Of a DNA stretch of 64,000 nucleotides, positions 33,883 to 42,534 are shown piece after piece. The stretch covers positions 1 to 64,000 of the forward strand of contig NZ_RZYA01000005.1 of the NCBI RefSeq assembly GCF_004005495.1, read 5' to 3'. The translations under genes and the position numbers were made by a program. The notes below the pieces were generated by a model. It was not told where the DNA came from. It did not search any database and saw nothing but the letters and a program-made list of their open reading frames with translations. This stretch comes from Streptomyces antnestii. Its GTDB lineage: Bacteria; Actinomycetota; Actinomycetes; Streptomycetales; Streptomycetaceae. Numbering within the stretch: the stretch's first letter is position 1; each line of letters starts with the position of its first letter.

Positions 33883-35070
33883 ATGCGAAGCAGCAGCAGC
33901 GGCAGGAACAGCAGCGGAAACAACGGCGGGAGCCGTGGTGGCAACAGCGGCGGCCGCGGCAGCAGCGGTGGCGGCGGACGAGGTGGCAGCGGTGGTCGCG
34001 GCGGCAGCGCCGGCCGCGGCGGCAGCGGTGGCAGCAGCGGTGGCGGCCGTGGCAACTACCGGGGCGCCGGCAACGACCGTGACGACAAGCAGGGCCGGCC
34101 GAGCAAGCCGCGTCCCGAGGAGCGTCGCTACGACGTGAGCCCCGGCGACAGCGGCGGCGCCAAGAGCGGTCGCGGCGGCGCGGCCCGCGGCGGCGCGAAG
34201 GGCGGCCCGAAGCAGGGCCAGTCCGGCCGGAGCCGCTGGGCACCGGCCCGCTCGCGCGAGTTCGACGCCCGCGCCGAGGAGCGCAACCGGGACCGGTACG
34301 CCGGCAAGCCGGACATCAAGACCCCCAAGACGTTCCCGGGCGCCGAGCAGGAGGGCGAGCGGCTGCAGAAGGTGCTCGCGCGCGCCGGCTACGGCTCCCG
34401 GCGTGCCTGCGAGGAGCTCGTCGAGCAGGCCAGGGTCGAGGTCAACGGCCAGATCGTGCTGGAGCAGGGCCTGCGAGTCGACCCCGAGAAGGACGAGATC
34501 AAGGTCGACGGTCTGACCGTGGCCACGCAGACGTACCAGTTCTTCGCGCTGAACAAGCCCGCCGGTGTCGTCTCCACCATGGAGGACCCCGACGGCCGCC
34601 AGTGCCTCGGGGACTACACGAACAACCGCGAGACGCGGCTCTTCCACGTCGGCCGGCTCGACACCGAGACCGAGGGCATCATCCTGCTCACCAACCACGG
34701 AGAGCTGGCCCACCGCCTCACGCACCCCAAGTACGGCGTGAAGAAGACCTACCTCGCGCACATCGTGGGCCCGATCCCGCGTGACCTGGGCAAGCAGCTC
34801 AAGGACGGCATCCAGCTGGACGACGGGTACGCGAAGGCGGACCACTTCCGGGTCGTCGAGCAGACCGGCAAGAACTACCTCGTCGAGGTCACCCTGCACG
34901 AGGGCCGCAAGCACATCGTGCGGCGCATGCTCGCGGAGGCCGGGTTCCCGGTCGACAAGCTGGTGCGGGTCTCCTTCGGGCCGATCGCGCTCGGCGACCA
35001 GAAGTCGGGCTGGCTGCGGCGCCTGTCCAACACCGAGGTCGGCATGCTGATGCAGGAGGTCGAGCTCTAG
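33883..35070 (+). CDS. RluB-type 23S rRNA pseudouridine synthase with RGG tail
   Basis: The 395-residue enzyme has an extra N-terminal ~155 residues rich in Gly, Ser and Arg (RGGNSGGRGSSGGGG type). An S4 RNA-binding domain (ERLQKVLARAGYGSRRACEE) and the pseudouridine synthase domain follow, with the catalytic Asp in HVGRLDTETEGIILLTN. RluB modifies helix 89 of 23S rRNA near the peptidyl-transferase centre. The RGG tail may add RNA binding. It closes the scpAB operon, as in Rv1711. The ribosome site is weak (ACGGAAA). Confidence 0.93.
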   Translation: MRSSSSGRNSSGNNGGSRGGNSGGRGSSGGGGRGGSGGRGGSAGRGGSGGSSGGGRGNYRGAGNDRDDKQGRPSKPRPEERRYDVSPGDSGGAKSGRGGAARGGAKGGPKQGQSGRSRWAPARSREFDARAEERNRDRYAGKPDIKTPKTFPGAEQEGERLQKVLARAGYGSRRACEELVEQARVEVNGQIVLEQGLRVDPEKDEIKVDGLTVATQTYQFFALNKPAGVVSTMEDPDGRQCLGDYTNNRETRLFHVGRLDTETEGIILLTNHGELAHRLTHPKYGVKKTYLAHIVGPIPRDLGKQLKDGIQLDDGYAKADHFRVVEQTGKNYLVEVTLHEGRKHIVRRMLAEAGFPVDKLVRVSFGPIALGDQKSGWLRRLSNTEVGMLMQEVEL

Positions 35071-35103
35071 GCCCACCCCTTTCGGGCCCCGCTCTTGTGT
35101 GCG

Positions 35104-35152
35104 CCACCCCCCTCTCTTTATAGTCGGTAAGACCATAAAGAGAGGGGGGTGG
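35104..35152. promoter_or_regulatory. Long palindrome: probable NrtR operator overlapping the ribosome site
   Basis: Two 22-bp arms (35104-35125 and 35131-35152, one mismatch) flank a 5-base centre. The inner part TATAGTC-GGTAA-GACCATA has the size of an NrtR-type operator. The right arm's GAGAGGGGGG is also the ribosome site of the GTG at 35158, so the same palindrome could act in DNA as operator and in RNA as a hairpin masking that site. Confidence 0.82.
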
Positions 35153-35157
35153 TGTGC

Positions 35158-35904
35158 GTGCCGGGCTACGACAAGCGCCCACCGGGCTACGACAAGTACG
35201 CCTTCGAGCCCTTCGCCGTCACCGTCGATCTGGCCGTCTTCACGATCCGGGACGGCGCGCTGCGCGTACTCCTCGTCGAGCGGGGACAGTCCCCGTACGC
35301 GGGACAGCGCGCACTGCCGGGCGGCTTCGTGCTCCCCGACGAGTCCGCCGAGACGGCCGCCGCGCGCGAACTGGCCGAGGAGACCGGCCTGTCCGACGTC
35401 ACCGGACTGCACCTGGAACAGCTGCGCACCTACAGCGACCCGGACCGCGACCCCCGCATGCGGGTCGTCTCCGTCGCCTTCGCGGCCCTCGTGCCCGATC
35501 CGCCCGAGGTGCGCGGGGGCGGTGACGCCGCCCGCGCGGACTGGCTCCCGTACGGCACGGGCGCGTACGGGCCGCTCGCCTTCGACCACGACCGGATCCT
35601 CGCCGACGCGCACGACCGCATCGGCAGCGGCATCGAGAACACCTGCCTGGCCACGGCGTTCTGCCCGCCCGAGTTCACGCTCGGCGAGCTGCGCGGGGTC
35701 TACGAGGCCGTGTGGGGCGCCGGTCTCGACCCCGCCAACTTCCGGCGCAAGGTCCTCGCGACCCCCGGCTTCGTCAAACCGGTGCACGGCGCCGCCCGGC
35801 TCACCGGCGGCCGCGGCAAACCCGCCGCCCTCTACAAGGCCGGGCCCGCCACCGCCCTCCACCCGCCCCTGCTCAGGCCCACCGCGGAAGGACGACCCTC
35901 ATGA
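35158..35904 (+). CDS. NrtR family Nudix-winged-helix transcriptional regulator
   Basis: The 248-residue protein has a Nudix domain plus a C-terminal winged helix. The Nudix box GGFVLPDESAETAAARELAEETGL is fully conserved, so hydrolase activity or ADP-ribose sensing is possible. The C-terminal LGELRGVYEAVWGAGLDPANFRRKVL and KPAALYKAG are the NrtR signature. NrtR proteins are repressors of NAD metabolism that release DNA on binding ADP-ribose (established for the family). GTG 35158 is 8-10 bases after a G-rich ribosome site; GTGs at 35149 and 35152 are alternatives. It overlaps the next gene by ATGA and is preceded by a palindrome, suggesting autoregulation. Confidence 0.92.
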   Translation: MPGYDKRPPGYDKYAFEPFAVTVDLAVFTIRDGALRVLLVERGQSPYAGQRALPGGFVLPDESAETAAARELAEETGLSDVTGLHLEQLRTYSDPDRDPRMRVVSVAFAALVPDPPEVRGGGDAARADWLPYGTGAYGPLAFDHDRILADAHDRIGSGIENTCLATAFCPPEFTLGELRGVYEAVWGAGLDPANFRRKVLATPGFVKPVHGAARLTGGRGKPAALYKAGPATALHPPLLRPTAEGRPS

Positions 35905-36905
35905 AGAAGCGTGCGGCGACCGGCTCCCTCATAGGGCTCGCCCTCGGGGACGCCCTCGGCTTCCCGACCGAGTTCAACGACGTACCGTCGATCCTCGCCA
36001 AGTGCGGGCCCTGGCGGCAGATGGCCCTGCCCACCCCGGCGATCGTCACCGACGACACCCAGATGACGCTGGCCGTGGGGAACGCGCTGCGCACCGCGAC
36101 GGACAGCGGACTGCTCGCACCGCAGCGCATGGAGGCGCCCCTGCGCGAGGAGTTCACCGCCTGGTACCGGTCACCGGAGAACAACCGCGCCCCGGGCAAC
36201 ACCTGCCTCCAGGCCTGCGACCTCCTCGCCCAGGGCAAGCCGTGGCGCGAGGCGAGCCGCATCGGGTCCAAGGGCTGCGGCGCCAACATGCGCGTCGCCC
36301 CCGTCGGCCTGATCCCCGGACTCAGCGACGAACAGCGCGCGGGCGCCGCCCAGTTGCAGTCCGCCCTCACCCACGGCCACCCCACCGCGCTCGCCGCCTC
36401 CGACCTCACCGCGCACGCCGTCCACCTCCTGGCCCGGGGCACCGAACCGACCGGACTCGTCGGACAGCTGCGGTCGTACGCGTACGAGAACCGGCAGCGG
36501 TACCGCGAGCGGTGGCTGGGCGACCTGTGGACCCATTCCCAGGACCCGAGCCCCGAGCACTTCATCGCGCGCGGCTGGGACGACTGCCTCGCCGCTCTCG
36601 AACGGCTCCAGGAGGCCCTGCGCTCGCCGTCGCCCGAGACCGACCCCTGCCTGGCCACCGGGGCAGGCTGGATCGCCGAGGAGGCGCTCGCCACGGGCCT
36701 GCTCTGCTTCCTGCTCTTCGTGGACGAACCCGTCACCGCCCTGCGCCGCGCCGCCTGCACCTCCGGCGACTCGGACTCCATCGCCTGTCTGACGGGAGCC
36801 TTCGCGGGCGCGTACCTGGGCGACGAGGTGTGGCCGGCGGACTGGTCGGACCGGATCGAGTACCGGAGCGACCTGCTGTCACTCGGGGCGCTCTGGGACG
36901 CCTGA
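35901..36905 (+). CDS. DraG-type ADP-ribosylglycohydrolase
   Basis: The 334-residue all-alpha hydrolase removes ADP-ribose from proteins or nucleic acids. It opens GSLIGLALGDALGFPTEF. The metal-binding motif TDDTQMTL and the C-terminal SGDSDSIACLTGAFAGAYLG are the ARH/DraG signatures. ATG overlaps the NrtR stop (ATGA), with GGAAGGA at 35886-35892. It should share the palindrome-controlled transcript. The 3' end overlaps the convergent nucleotidyltransferase gene by 27 bp. The target of the ADP-ribose removal is unknown. Confidence 0.93.
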   Translation: MKKRAATGSLIGLALGDALGFPTEFNDVPSILAKCGPWRQMALPTPAIVTDDTQMTLAVGNALRTATDSGLLAPQRMEAPLREEFTAWYRSPENNRAPGNTCLQACDLLAQGKPWREASRIGSKGCGANMRVAPVGLIPGLSDEQRAGAAQLQSALTHGHPTALAASDLTAHAVHLLARGTEPTGLVGQLRSYAYENRQRYRERWLGDLWTHSQDPSPEHFIARGWDDCLAALERLQEALRSPSPETDPCLATGAGWIAEEALATGLLCFLLFVDEPVTALRRAACTSGDSDSIACLTGAFAGAYLGDEVWPADWSDRIEYRSDLLSLGALWDA

Positions 36906-37595
36906 GGCGGGTGCGCCGGCCGACGCGCGGCGCACCCCGACCAGGAAGTCCTCGACCCGCGCGCGGTCCGGGGCGGCCGGGAGCGGGGTCCGGGCGGCCG
37001 CCTCCTCCGCCTCGGCGCCCAGGCGCGCCATCCGGATCTCCACCTCCGCCCACGCCACCTCGCCCCGCTTGACCGCGAGAAGTCCCTCGCGGTCCTCGCC
37101 GACGTCGAGGGTCAGCCGGCCGGTGCGGAGCAGGTCGCGGCAGGAGGTGAGCAGCCGCAGCAGGTGCATCGCGTGCTTCCAGCGCGGGGCGCCGTGCAGC
37201 CGGACGTCCGCGTCGAGCTTCCGGCGCTGGCCCATCGCGTAGCCGGTGAACGTGGCGTGGACCTGCCGGGACAGAAACGCGCCGCGCAGCGCGAGGAGCT
37301 CACGGCCCGTGTCCGTGACGTGTTCCACGAGCGGTGAGTGCAGGCACTCCAGGATGTTCGGATTGGCCCGCAGCGCGAGCTCGCAGAAGCGTTCCAGCTC
37401 CCAGGAGAACTGCTCCTCGGCGGGGCCGTCGAGATGCGTCGGCGGCTTCTCGAAGCGCCAGAACATCGGCGTCGGAGCCACGTAGACACCCCGGCGGTCG
37501 GTGTCGCTGCCGTCCGTGGCCAGGCCGAACGCCCGCGATCCCATCACGCAGGAGTAGATCGTGTGGTCGCGCACCAGGTCCAGGGCCTCCGTCAT
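36879..37595 (-). CDS. RlaP/YcgL-type pol-beta superfamily nucleotidyltransferase
   Basis: The 238-residue protein starts with the nucleotidyltransferase signature MGSRAFGLATDGSDTDRRGVY (GS plus the metal-binding Asp pair), followed by ILECLHSPL and a helical tail. This is the RlaP/YcgL class, proposed from comparative genomics to act in RNA repair. The substrate is not known. There is no evident ribosome site at ATG 37595. It is convergent with and overlaps the DraG gene, so the locus reads NrtR-DraG then RlaP tail to tail. Confidence 0.82.
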   Translation of the reverse strand: MTEALDLVRDHTIYSCVMGSRAFGLATDGSDTDRRGVYVAPTPMFWRFEKPPTHLDGPAEEQFSWELERFCELALRANPNILECLHSPLVEHVTDTGRELLALRGAFLSRQVHATFTGYAMGQRRKLDADVRLHGAPRWKHAMHLLRLLTSCRDLLRTGRLTLDVGEDREGLLAVKRGEVAWAEVEIRMARLGAEAEEAAARTPLPAAPDRARVEDFLVGVRRASAGAPASGVPERPE

Positions 37596-37764
37596 GGACG
37601 GAGCGTACGGGCGCCGGCCCGCCGGAGCGCCCGAATTTCCGCCCGCCGCGCTCCTCCGCGGGCGCCGGCCGTCTCGGCAGGCGGGCGCGGCGCGACGGTG
37701 CGGGCGGGGCTGACTAGGCTTGGCACCTCATCAGCCTGTACGTACGCAAGCAAGGAGCGACACC

Positions 37765-38127
37765 GTGGCGGTACGAGCGGTCCGGGGCGCCGTCCAACTC
37801 GAACGGGACGAGGCCGGACACATGGACCAGCAGGTCAGCGAGCTGCTGACCGCCATCCTTGAGCGGAACGGGCTGACCTCCGACGACCTGATCTCCATCT
37901 GGTTCACGGCCACCCCCGACCTGCACTCCGACTTCCCGGCCGCCGCCGCGCGCAAGCTGGGCATCGTCGACGTGCCGCTGATCTGCGCCCAGGAACTCGA
38001 CATCGAGGGCGCGCTGCCCCGCGTCGTCCGCGTCCTCGCGCACATCGAGTCCGAGCTCCCGAAGTCGGGGATCGCGCACGTGTACCTCGGCGCCGCGGCA
38101 GCCCTGCGCAAGGACATCGCCCAGTGA
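37765..38127 (+). CDS. aroH: Chorismate mutase, AroH class
   Basis: The 120-residue monofunctional chorismate mutase of the trimeric AroH fold converts chorismate to prephenate. It begins VAVRAVRGAVQLERDE (Arg near the N-terminus) and carries ICAQELDIEGALPRVVRVL (Glu and Arg of the active site). GTG 37765 has AAGGAG at 37752-37757. The stop overlaps tyrA as GTGA, so the mutase directly feeds the next enzyme. It is the first gene of aroH-tyrA-cmk-plsC-der. Confidence 0.94.
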   Translation: MAVRAVRGAVQLERDEAGHMDQQVSELLTAILERNGLTSDDLISIWFTATPDLHSDFPAAAARKLGIVDVPLICAQELDIEGALPRVVRVLAHIESELPKSGIAHVYLGAAAALRKDIAQ

Positions 38128-39209
38128 GGACCGCCCTCGTCATCGGCACCGGCCTCATCGGCACCTCCGCCGCCCAGGCCCTCGCCTCACGCGGCGTGCG
38201 CGTACACCTCGCCGACCACGACCCGGCGCAGGCCCGCACCGCCGCCGCGCTCGGCGCCGGCACCGACGAGGCGCCCGAGGGCCCCGTCGACCTGTGCCTG
38301 GTGGCCGTGCCGCCCGCGCACGTCGCGACGACCCTGGCCGACGCGATGCGCCGCGGGGTGGCCCGCGGCTACCTCGACGTGGCCAGCGTCAAGGGCGGCC
38401 CCCGACGCGAGCTGGAGGCGCTCGGCCTCGACCTCAGCCCCTACATCGGCACGCACCCCATGTCGGGCCGCGAGCGCAGCGGGCCCCTGGCGGCCACCGC
38501 GGATCTCTTCGAGGGCCGCCCCTGGGTCCTGACGCCCACCCGCGACACCGACACCGAGGTCCTGAACCTCGCCCTCGAACTGGTCGCGCTGTGCCGGGCC
38601 GTCCCCGTCGTCATGGACGCGGACGCCCACGACCGCGCCGTCGCCCTCGTCTCGCACATGCCGCACCTGCTCTCCAGCATGGTCGCGGCCCGCCTGGAGC
38701 ACGCCGAGGAGTCGGCCGTACGCCTGTGCGGCCAGGGCATCCGCGACGTGACGCGCATCGCGGGCTCCGACCCCCGCATGTGGATCGACATCCTCTCCGC
38801 CAACCCGGGCCCGGTCGCCGACCTGCTCTCCGCGGTCTCCGCCGACCTGGACGAGACCGTGCGGGCGCTGCGCTCCCTCCAGTCCTCCGACGACGAGAAG
38901 CGGCGTGAGGGAGCCCTCGGCGTCGAGGACGTCCTGCGCCGCGGCAACGCGGGCCAGGTCCGCGTCCCCGGCAAGCACGGCGCGGCCCCCGCGACGTACG
39001 AGACCGTGGCCGTCCTCATCTCCGACCAGCCCGGCGAGCTGGCCCGGATCTTCGCGGACGCGGGCGCCGCGGGCGTCAACGTCGAGGACGTCCGCATCGA
39101 GCACGCGACCGGTCAGCAGGCCGGCTTCGTCCAGCTGATGGTCCAGCCGGCCGCGGCCCCGAAACTGACGGCGGCGCTGCGCGAGCGCGGCTGGGCGATG
39201 CGGCAGTAG
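38124..39209 (+). CDS. tyrA: Prephenate dehydrogenase
   Basis: The 361-residue NAD(P)-dependent enzyme oxidises prephenate to 4-hydroxyphenylpyruvate for tyrosine. The N-terminal Rossmann motif is LVIGTGLIGTSAAQALASRG. TyrA signatures are IGTHPMSGRERSGP and DAHDRAVALVSHMPHL. The C-terminal ~85 residues form an ACT-like domain (VAVLISDQPGELARIFADAG) for feedback control. Its last 20 coding bases recur 82 bp downstream. Confidence 0.95.
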   Translation: MRTALVIGTGLIGTSAAQALASRGVRVHLADHDPAQARTAAALGAGTDEAPEGPVDLCLVAVPPAHVATTLADAMRRGVARGYLDVASVKGGPRRELEALGLDLSPYIGTHPMSGRERSGPLAATADLFEGRPWVLTPTRDTDTEVLNLALELVALCRAVPVVMDADAHDRAVALVSHMPHLLSSMVAARLEHAEESAVRLCGQGIRDVTRIAGSDPRMWIDILSANPGPVADLLSAVSADLDETVRALRSLQSSDDEKRREGALGVEDVLRRGNAGQVRVPGKHGAAPATYETVAVLISDQPGELARIFADAGAAGVNVEDVRIEHATGQQAGFVQLMVQPAAAPKLTAALRERGWAMRQ

Positions 39210-39290
39210 ATAGACGGTGGTCGGGTGGGGCGGCCCGCACCGCCGGGCGGTGCGTCGGGGGTCGGCGTGGGGCTGGGCGATGCGGCAGTA
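39189..39290 (+). repeat. 20-bp direct repeat of the tyrA 3' end
   Basis: GGCTGGGCGATGCGGCAGTA occurs at 39189-39208, where it encodes GWAMRQ and the stop, and again exactly at 39271-39290. Only the first copy is coding. The 195-bp gap up to cmk otherwise holds no gene. Confidence 0.85.
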
Positions 39291-39403
39291 AGCCCTGTCC
39301 TCAGGGGCTGTAAGGGCAGGGTGCCTGAGCCAGTAACCTTGTGCGGGGCGCCTTTGCGCCCCGCCTCCCTGTCCCGTGCACTGAGAAAGGTGTCCGCAGC
39401 CCC

Positions 39404-40108
39404 GTGGAAACCGCCGCAACCGCCGCAAGCGCCGCCCCGGCAGCAGTGATCGTCGCCATCGACGGACCCTCCGGCACGGGCAAGTCGAGCACCTCGAAGG
39501 CCGTCGCCTCCCAGCTCGGCCTCAGCTACCTGGACACCGGTGCCCAGTACCGGGCGATCACCTGGTGGATGGTGAACAACGGCATAGACCTGACCGACCC
39601 GTCAGCCATCGCCGCCGTCGCCGCCAAGGCCGAGATCATCTCCGGCACCGACCCGAACGCGCCGACGATCACCGTCGACGGCGTCGACGTGGCCGGTCCC
39701 ATCCGCACCACCGACGTCACCTCGAAGGTCAGCGCCGTCAGCGCCGTCCCCGAGGTGCGCGCCCTCATCACCGAGCTGCAGCGCTCCATCGCCGCCTCCG
39801 CGGAGAAGGGCATCGTCGTCGAGGGCCGTGACATCGGCACGACCGTCCTGCCCGACGCCGACCTGAAGATCTTCCTCACCGCCTCGCCGGAGGCCCGCGC
39901 GGCCCGCCGCAGCGGTGAGCTCAAGGGCGCCGACGTGAAGGCGACCCAGGAAGCCCTGATCAAGCGGGACACGGCCGACTCCAGCCGCAAGACGTCCCCG
40001 CTGGCCAAGGCCGACGACGCCGTCGAGGTGGACACCTCCGAGCTCACGCTCCAGCAGGTCATCGAGTGCGTCGTCACCCTCATCGGGGAGAAGCGGGCCG
40101 CGAAGTGA
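39404..40108 (+). CDS. cmk: Cytidylate kinase
   Basis: The 234-residue (d)CMP kinase has P-loop [17 protein letters not shown] near residue 18, the CMP-binding [13 protein letters not shown] (YRA motif), and [19 protein letters not shown]. The [14 protein letters not shown] lid is present as [13 protein letters not shown] 39404 lies 13 bases after GAAAGG. It overlaps plsC by GTGA. The cmk-plsC-der order is widely conserved. Confidence 0.95.
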   Translation: METAATAASAAPAAVIVAIDGPSGTGKSSTSKAVASQLGLSYLDTGAQYRAITWWMVNNGIDLTDPSAIAAVAAKAEIISGTDPNAPTITVDGVDVAGPIRTTDVTSKVSAVSAVPEVRALITELQRSIAASAEKGIVVEGRDIGTTVLPDADLKIFLTASPEARAARRSGELKGADVKATQEALIKRDTADSSRKTSPLAKADDAVEVDTSELTLQQVIECVVTLIGEKRAAK

Positions 40109-40755
40109 GTGCGGCTCCTCCCTCCGAAAGAGGCGCGGAGGTCGGCCGCCGGATCGGCGTCGGCCTCATGTACGGGCTGTTCAAGCCCCGCGTCCTCGGC
40201 GCCTGGAAGGTCCCCGCGACCGGCCCGGTGATACTCGCCGTCAACCACGCGCACAACGTGGACGGGCCGATGGTCATGGGCGTCGCGCCCCGGCCGACGC
40301 ACTTCCTCATCAAGAAGGAAGCGTTCGTCGGCCCCCTCGGCAGGTTCCTGGGCGCCATCGGCCAGGTCGAGGTGGACCGGGCGACGGCGGACCGTACGGC
40401 GATCACGCGTGCGCTGAGCGTGCTCGACGAGGGGGGAGTCCTCGGCATCTTCCCGGAGGGCACCCGAGGGGGCGGCGACTTCGCCTCCCTGCGCGCGGGG
40501 CTCGCCTACTTCGCCGTGCGCAGCGGGGCACCGATCGTGCCGGTGGCGGTACTCGGCAGCACGGAGAAGCGCGGCCGGCTCATCAAGGCGCTGCCGCCGC
40601 TGCGCAGCCGCGTCGACGTCGTCTTCGGGGACCCGTTCCCGGCGGGCGACGGCAGCGGGCGGCGTACGCGCAAGGCGCTGGACGAGGCGACCGTGCGCAT
40701 CCAGGAGCGGCTCACCGCACACCTGGAAAACGCCAGGCGCCTGACCGGGCGCTGA
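40105..40755 (+). CDS. plsC: 1-acyl-sn-glycerol-3-phosphate acyltransferase family protein
   Basis: The 216-residue PlsC-type acyltransferase acylates lysophosphatidate in phospholipid synthesis. Motif I is NHAHNVDGP (catalytic His and Asp); motif III is [19 protein letters not shown] is motif IV. It has GTG start with GTGA overlap to cmk. The exact acyl acceptor is not certain for this paralogue. Confidence 0.92.
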   Translation: MSAAPPSERGAEVGRRIGVGLMYGLFKPRVLGAWKVPATGPVILAVNHAHNVDGPMVMGVAPRPTHFLIKKEAFVGPLGRFLGAIGQVEVDRATADRTAITRALSVLDEGGVLGIFPEGTRGGGDFASLRAGLAYFAVRSGAPIVPVAVLGSTEKRGRLIKALPPLRSRVDVVFGDPFPAGDGSGRRTRKALDEATVRIQERLTAHLENARRLTGR

Positions 40756-40832
40756 GCGAGACTTTCAGTAGTGCGCCTGCCCATGAGCGCGGACGCACCG
40801 ATCACCACGATGAACGACGAGGTACGGACTTC

Positions 40833-42305
40833 ATGAACGACCAGATCCAGCCCGAGGGCTCGGCCGAGCACGAGCACGGTGCCCTCGGCGACGCGGAGTA
40901 CGCGGAGTTCATGGAGCTCGCCGCGGTAGAGGGCTTCGACATCGAGGACGTCGAAGGCGCGATCGAGGAGGCGGGCCACGGCCCGCTGCCCGTCCTCGCC
41001 GTCGTCGGCCGCCCCAACGTCGGCAAGTCGACCCTGGTGAACCGCATCATCGGCCGCCGCGAGGCCGTCGTCGAGGACAAGCCGGGCGTCACGCGCGACC
41101 GCGTGTCGTACGACGCCGAGTGGGCGGGCCGTCGCTTCCGGCTCGTCGACACGGGCGGCTGGGAGCAGGACGTCCTCGGCATCGACGCGTCCGTCGCCGC
41201 GCAGGCCGAGTACGCGATCGAGACCGCCGACGCCGTCGTCTTCGTCGTCGACGCGACGGTCGGCCCCACCGACACCGACCTGGCGGTCGTGCGGCTGCTG
41301 CGCAAGGCCGGCAAGCCGGTCGTGCTGTGCGCCAACAAGGTGGACGGCCCCAGCGGCGAGGCCGACGCCACCGCCCTGTGGTCCCTCGGCCTCGGCGAGC
41401 CGTACCCCGTGTCCGCCCTGCACGGCCGCGGCACCGGCGACATGCTGGACGCCGTCCTGGAGGCGCTGCCCGACGCCCCGGCGCAGACCTTCGGCACCGC
41501 GATCGGCGGCCCCCGCCGCATCGCCCTCATCGGCCGCCCGAACGTCGGCAAGTCCTCCCTCCTGAACAAGGTGGCGGGCGAGGACCGCGTCGTCGTGAAC
41601 GAGCTGGCGGGCACCACCCGTGACCCCGTCGACGAGCTGATCGAGCTCGGCGGGATCACCTGGAAGTTCGTCGACACGGCGGGCATCCGCAAGCGCGTCC
41701 ACCTCCAGCAGGGCGCGGACTACTACGCGTCGCTGCGTACGGCGGCCGCCGTGGAGAAGGCGGAGGTCGCGGTCATCCTGATCGACGCGTCCGAGTCGAT
41801 CTCCGTCCAGGACCAGCGCATCGTCACCATGGCCGTCGAGGCGGGCCGCGCGATCGTCGTCGCCTACAACAAGTGGGACACGCTCGACGAGGAGCGGCGC
41901 TACTACCTGGAGCGCGAGATCGACACGGAGCTCGCGCAGATCGCGTGGGCGCCCCGGGTGAACGTGTCGGCGACGACCGGCCGCCACATGGAGAAGCTCG
42001 TCCCCGCGATCGAGACGGCCCTGGACGGCTGGGAGACGCGCGTGCCGACCGGCCGCCTCAACGCGTTCCTGGGTGAGCTGGTGGCCTCGCACCCGCACCC
42101 GGTCCGCGGCGGCAAGCAGCCCCGCATCCTCTTCGGTACGCAGGCCGGTACGAAGCCGCCGCGGTTCGTGCTCTTCGCCTCCGGCTTCATCGAGGCCGGT
42201 TACCGGCGCTTCGTGGAGCGGCGCCTCCGTGAGGAGTTCGGTTTCGAGGGGACGCCGATCCACATCTCGGTGCGGGTGCGCGAGAAGCGCGGCCGCAAGA
42301 AGTGA
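40833..42305 (+). CDS. der: Ribosome biogenesis GTPase Der (EngA)
   Basis: The 490-residue protein has two tandem GTPase domains: [14 protein letters not shown] at about residue 60 and [13 protein letters not shown] at about residue 233. Each has DTGG/DTAG switch II motifs and NKVD or NKWD specificity motifs, and a KH-like domain ends [15 protein letters not shown]. Der matures the 50S subunit. An acidic ~50-residue N-terminal extension precedes the first domain. ATG 40833. It is followed by a MITE-like element 13 bases after the stop. Confidence 0.96.
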   Translation: MNDQIQPEGSAEHEHGALGDAEYAEFMELAAVEGFDIEDVEGAIEEAGHGPLPVLAVVGRPNVGKSTLVNRIIGRREAVVEDKPGVTRDRVSYDAEWAGRRFRLVDTGGWEQDVLGIDASVAAQAEYAIETADAVVFVVDATVGPTDTDLAVVRLLRKAGKPVVLCANKVDGPSGEADATALWSLGLGEPYPVSALHGRGTGDMLDAVLEALPDAPAQTFGTAIGGPRRIALIGRPNVGKSSLLNKVAGEDRVVVNELAGTTRDPVDELIELGGITWKFVDTAGIRKRVHLQQGADYYASLRTAAAVEKAEVAVILIDASESISVQDQRIVTMAVEAGRAIVVAYNKWDTLDEERRYYLEREIDTELAQIAWAPRVNVSATTGRHMEKLVPAIETALDGWETRVPTGRLNAFLGELVASHPHPVRGGKQPRILFGTQAGTKPPRFVLFASGFIEAGYRRFVERRLREEFGFEGTPIHISVRVREKRGRKK

Positions 42306-42318
42306 GCCAGGGCGTGTC

Positions 42319-42534
42319 CTAGGGCGTGTTTCGAAAGTAGCGTCGTCCGCCCGGAGGGCGGGCCCCGCGGCGTCTGGTGCGTGCGATCGCAAGGCGCCGG
42401 AGCGTCCTAGTGGCGGAGCCACTCGGACGTTTCGGCAACGCCGCATGGGGGTCCCCCCGCTCGAGCGAAGCCGAGAGTGGGGGAGTGCGTGCCAGGCGTC
42501 GCGGGGCAGGCGGGACTTTCGAAACACGCCCTAG
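42319..42534. mobile_element. MITE-like palindromic element with 20-bp perfect ends in CTAG
   Basis: CTAGGGCGTGTTTCGAAAGT (42319-42338) is exactly inverted at 42515-42534, 216 bp in all. The interior continues to pair (GCCCCGCGGCGTCTGG near 42362 with CCAGGCGTCGCGGGGC near 42493, imperfect), and it includes a GGGGGTCCCCCC-type Streptomyces hairpin. It encodes no transposase. The outermost CTAG at both ends fits IS630-type insertion into CTAG with TA duplication. I infer a non-autonomous element mobilised in trans. Confidence 0.8.

Noticed and set aside
36879..37595. Classical toxin-antitoxin MNT antitoxin
   Set aside because: Size and motifs fit the RlaP/YcgL class, and no HEPN partner is adjacent.
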